Shown here: in pieces, positions 61,604-64,000 of the stretch
How positions within the stretch are numbered: position 1 is the stretch's first letter
How the letters are laid out: every line of letters starts with the position of its first letter
Assembly: GCA_002471825.1 (NCBI GenBank)
Contig: DKQS01000004.1
Coordinates: 186,001-250,000, forward strand
Reading direction: 5' to 3'
Length of the DNA: 64,000 nucleotides
From: Flavobacteriaceae bacterium UBA7302
GTDB taxonomy: Bacteria; Bacteroidota; Bacteroidia; Flavobacteriales; Flavobacteriaceae
Notes under the pieces: model-generated
Told to the model about the DNA's origin: nothing
Databases searched by the model: none
Seen by the model: only the letters and a program-made list of their open reading frames with translations
Translations under genes and position numbers: made by a program

Positions 61604-62143
61604 ATGCAAGACACTTCAGCCCAATATGATCACGTAATTCAGACCTGTCGAGACCTATTCCAAAGGAAGATGAATGATTATGGTTGTGCATGGCGAATTT
61701 TGAGATTGCCTTCTCTTACCGATCAGATCTTTATCAAAGCGCAACGCATTCGACAACTGCAAGAAAATGAGGTGCGAAAAGTAGATGAAGGTGAAAAGTC
61801 AGAGTTCATTGGAATCATAAATTACTGCATCATGGCTTTGGTTCAAGTTGATTTGGGGATTGTCGAACAACCCGATTTAAATGCAGAAGAAGCCCTGGAG
61901 TTGTACGACAAACATATCGGAATTACCAAGCAGTTGATGATGGATAAAAATCACGATTACGGAGAGGCGTGGAGAGACATGCGCGTATCTTCTCTGACCG
62001 ATTTAATCCTTCAAAAATTATTACGTGTAAAATCCATTGAAGACAATCAAGGGAAAACAGAAGTTTCTGAAGGTATTGATGCCAATTACCAGGACATGAT
62101 TAATTACGCGGTTTTCGCAATGATTCACTTAAGAGAATCATGA
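61604..62143 (+). CDS. DUF1599 protein (duplicated nucleotide-modification-associated domain)
   Basis: A 179-residue protein; ATG 61604 is preferred to TTG 61583. Two copies of one domain are evident: KMNDYGCAWRILRLPSLTDQ with KAQRIRQLQE in the first half, and KNHDYGEAWRDMRVSSLTDL with KLLRVKSIED in the second. Both end in a tyrosine-rich helix (GIINYCIMALVQ; DMINYAVFAMIH). DUF1599 is widespread in Bacteroidota with unknown function. Its stop overlaps the start of a small membrane gene by four bases. Confidence 0.9.
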   Translation: MQDTSAQYDHVIQTCRDLFQRKMNDYGCAWRILRLPSLTDQIFIKAQRIRQLQENEVRKVDEGEKSEFIGIINYCIMALVQVDLGIVEQPDLNAEEALELYDKHIGITKQLMMDKNHDYGEAWRDMRVSSLTDLILQKLLRVKSIEDNQGKTEVSEGIDANYQDMINYAVFAMIHLRES

Positions 62144-62313
62144 AATTTGCCATATTTGAGATTGTTTATCTAGCAGTATGTTTTATTGCAATAATGGTTG
62201 CTGGTTTTTTGACTTTAAATGATTACTACCAAGAATCATTTTATATCCTAGGTTATACACTTCTGGCACTTTTAATTTACATAATTATTAAATTGATTAA
62301 AAAATTCTCATGA
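62140..62313 (+). CDS. 57-residue membrane protein between DUF1599 and DoxX genes
   Basis: A short open frame with ATG at 62140. It has two hydrophobic helices (about residues 5-24 and 34-50; FEIVYLAVCFIAIMVAGFLT and FYILGYTLLALLIYIIIK) and a short basic tail. Its start overlaps the DUF1599 stop, and its stop overlaps the DoxX start, both as ATGA. That tight coupling on both sides is good evidence that it is translated. Likely a small partner of the DoxX-type protein; no family recognised. Confidence 0.72.
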   Translation: MKFAIFEIVYLAVCFIAIMVAGFLTLNDYYQESFYILGYTLLALLIYIIIKLIKKFS

Positions 62314-63272
62314 AGATTATCGTTCACATTTTACGAGTTTTTGTAGGTGCGTTGTTTATATTTTCGGGCGCAGTAAAGGTGGTTGATCCAATAGGGTCTC
62401 AATACAAATTCGAAGAGTATTTTTCAGCGAGTGTGCTTGATCTGGAATTTTTAATTCCGTACGCATTACCCTTTGCCATCATTTTAATCGTTGCAGAAAT
62501 CGTTCTTGGAGCGGGATTGATTGTAGGGTGGAAATCCAAATTTACAGTAAGGGCCTTACTGGTAACCATCGTGTTTTTTACTTTTCTTACCTGGTATTCG
62601 GCTTATTATAATAAAGTAACTGACTGTGGTTGTTTTGGTGATGCCATCAAATTAAAACCTTGGGAGACCTTCTACAAAGATGCCGTGTTATTGGTAGCTA
62701 TATTGATATTGAACTTTAGAATCAGAGATATTAATCCGATTGATTCCAAGAGTTTTTCTAAAAAAATCACTTTTTTGGCCCTCTTCATTTCCGCTTGTAT
62801 TGTGTATTACGTTTTGAATCATTTACCCATTATTGATTTCAGACCTTATGCCATTGGTGAGAATATTGAAGAAGGAATGAAATTTCCTGAAGACGGAAGC
62901 TTGCCAAAAGTACATGACTTCATGCTAGAGGATAGTCAAAACGATTTGGCTCCAATGCTACTCCGAAAGGAAAAGCTCATGTTGGTCATCATGTACAACA
63001 TTTCAAAAACAAATAAAAAAGGGCTCGCCAACGTCAAGGAAATCACTCGTAGAGCCAAAGAGAAAGGCTATGTGGTTTATGGAGTTTCAGCTTCTTTTGA
63101 TGATGATATTCAGGAATTGAAGAAAGAATACTCATTGCCTTTCGAATTTTTGTTTTGCGATGAAACTACCTTGAAAACCATGATTCGCGCCAATCCTGGT
63201 GTGATGCTTTTCGAAAGGGGAACCGTTACGGATAAGAAGAATTGGAACGATGTGGAAGATTTGAAGTTATAA
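62310..63272 (+). CDS. DoxX/MauE-like membrane protein (BT_3928 family)
   Basis: A 320-residue protein. The N-terminal DoxX-type domain (four helices, residues about 5-135) begins with HILRVFVGALFIFSGAVKVV. A cysteine motif TDCGCFGDAIKLKPWETFYK lies in the loop before the last helix, as in MauE-like proteins. A further helix at about 149-166 leads to a C-terminal domain resembling a thioredoxin-like fold without an obvious CxxC. The motif suggests redox handling of envelope proteins. It is translationally coupled to the 57-residue protein. Confidence 0.85.
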   Translation: MKIIVHILRVFVGALFIFSGAVKVVDPIGSQYKFEEYFSASVLDLEFLIPYALPFAIILIVAEIVLGAGLIVGWKSKFTVRALLVTIVFFTFLTWYSAYYNKVTDCGCFGDAIKLKPWETFYKDAVLLVAILILNFRIRDINPIDSKSFSKKITFLALFISACIVYYVLNHLPIIDFRPYAIGENIEEGMKFPEDGSLPKVHDFMLEDSQNDLAPMLLRKEKLMLVIMYNISKTNKKGLANVKEITRRAKEKGYVVYGVSASFDDDIQELKKEYSLPFEFLFCDETTLKTMIRANPGVMLFERGTVTDKKNWNDVEDLKL

Positions 63273-63311
63273 TTTTTATAACTTTATAGAAATCAACCAA
63301 ATACATCTTCT

Positions 63312-64000
63312 ATGAAAACACTTAAAAAAATACTCCTATTTGTTGGAGTGCTACTAGCCGTTGCCATCGTTTATGTGATGCTTTTTCCAAGTCAATATGA
63401 TGTTTCAAGATCCTTAAAAATCCAAGCTCCGGTGGGCAAGGTCTTCGAGACCGTCAATGAAATGAAAACCTGGGAGGAGTGGGGTCCTTGGCATGATGAA
63501 GACTCAACCATTGTGGTAACCTATGGTGAAAAAACTTCTGGAGTAGGTGCTTACAATTCGTGGACGAGCAAGGATGGTCCAGGAAACATGACCACTGTTC
63601 AAGTAAAGAATAACGAACTCATTGAACAAAAAATGCAATTTGGCGACTTCGAGCCAAGTGATGTCATCTGGAAATTTGAAGAAACTGAAGACGGTGTGAA
63701 TGTAACCTGGCAAATGAAGGAGGAAAATGCTCCCATGATATTCAAAGCTTTTGCGGCCTTAAGTGGTGGATGGGACAAAATGTTAGGTCCGATGCAAGAG
63801 AGGGGATTAGAAAACCTTAGCAATGTTATTGCTGAACAAATCAAACTGGAAAATTCATTTTCCATAAGTGATCTTAAACCTCAAGATTATAAACCTCAAA
63901 ACTTTATTGGGTACTACGTCAAAATGAAAATTGATCATGAGGAAATGACCAAGGCCTTTATGAAACACATGCCGAAAGCCGGTGAATATGCCATGAAGAG
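63312..64000 (+). CDS. SRPBCC-domain protein, 3' end outside window
   Basis: ATG 63312 opens a frame that stays open to the window end. Residues about 4-24 form a membrane helix (LKKILLFVGVLLAVAIVYVM). The following SRPBCC (START-like) domain has SRSLKIQAPVGKVFETVNEM, TWEEWGPWH, DVIWKFEETEDGVNVTW and WDKMLGPMQERGLENL. After about residue 190 a second, GyrI-like ligand-binding domain appears to start (NFIGYYVKMKIDHEEM). Such proteins bind hydrophobic ligands; function unknown. The gene stands 39 bases after the DoxX gene. Confidence 0.85.
   Translation, partial: MKTLKKILLFVGVLLAVAIVYVMLFPSQYDVSRSLKIQAPVGKVFETVNEMKTWEEWGPWHDEDSTIVVTYGEKTSGVGAYNSWTSKDGPGNMTTVQVKNNELIEQKMQFGDFEPSDVIWKFEETEDGVNVTWQMKEENAPMIFKAFAALSGGWDKMLGPMQERGLENLSNVIAEQIKLENSFSISDLKPQDYKPQNFIGYYVKMKIDHEEMTKAFMKHMPKAGEYAMK

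Overview
The window looks like chromosome from a member of the Flavobacteriia (Bacteroidota). The base composition is AT-leaning. Several genes are preceded by the Bacteroidota -7 promoter element TAnnTTTG. The gene content is typical of the group: a mevalonate pathway with a GYDIA-type GHMP kinase, a Rho factor with an Asn/Lys-rich insert, DUF4293, DUF1599, BT_3928-type DoxX and CdaA proteins, and many short Sec or lipoprotein signal peptides ending in SQ, AQ or SC. I call about 66 protein genes, one tRNA, several intrinsic terminators and one repeat-rich intergenic region. No rRNA, CRISPR array, phage or intact insertion sequence was seen.

Layout. 1-4802 is the only clearly accessory stretch: the end of a type I restriction HsdR gene, a small orphan, a six-helix membrane protein and a DUF2779 remnant. 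4834-7623 holds two secreted beta-rich proteins and a DUF1643-like protein. 7624-8394 is gene-free and carries heptanucleotide arrays coupled to two identical REP-like 28-mers. 8395-18118 is a nine-gene leftward run: penicillin acylase, a small membrane protein, an ABC ATPase and a His-rich permease with a 146-residue partner (possibly zinc-related), an esterase lipoprotein, a 5'-nucleotidase split over two genes, and an aspartyl protease with a PDZ domain. 18206-21362 encodes a thioesterase, the Prc protease and a small secreted protein. 21473-25683 is surE, a small membrane protein, lpxB and comEC. 25685-31588 is a leftward peptide-use operon (DPP IV lipoprotein, two POT transporters, a thioredoxin-fold protein), followed by an SPFH lipoprotein.

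32786-41759 is the isoprenoid region: HMG-CoA reductase carrying an unusual C-terminal DUF1569/DinB-like domain, a GYDIA GHMP kinase, diphosphomevalonate decarboxylase, mevalonate kinase and a UbiA prenyltransferase, with a thiamine pyrophosphokinase cluster inserted on the other strand. Next come a pseudouridine synthase, tRNA-Phe, and an envelope run (coaX, barrel protein, TPR protein, lptC, small membrane protein, CBS protein, ppiD-like foldase). Rho and DUF4293 are divergent. 52817-56224 is a compact signalling module: a LuxR-type response regulator, a lipoprotein made of two 94-residue repeats, and a TPR histidine kinase. Runs of G or C recur in both intergenic regions and look like operator sites. 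The right end holds a phosphodiesterase, truA, an ABC exporter, a LOG-family/folP/cdaA operon on the minus strand, and DUF1599, a 57-residue membrane protein, DoxX and a truncated SRPBCC gene on the plus strand.

Most of the window is housekeeping. The parts most worth attention are the HMG-CoA reductase fusion, the response regulator-lipoprotein-kinase module with its repeated sites, the His-rich ABC system, the heptamer/REP-like intergenic region, and the membrane protein next to hsdR.
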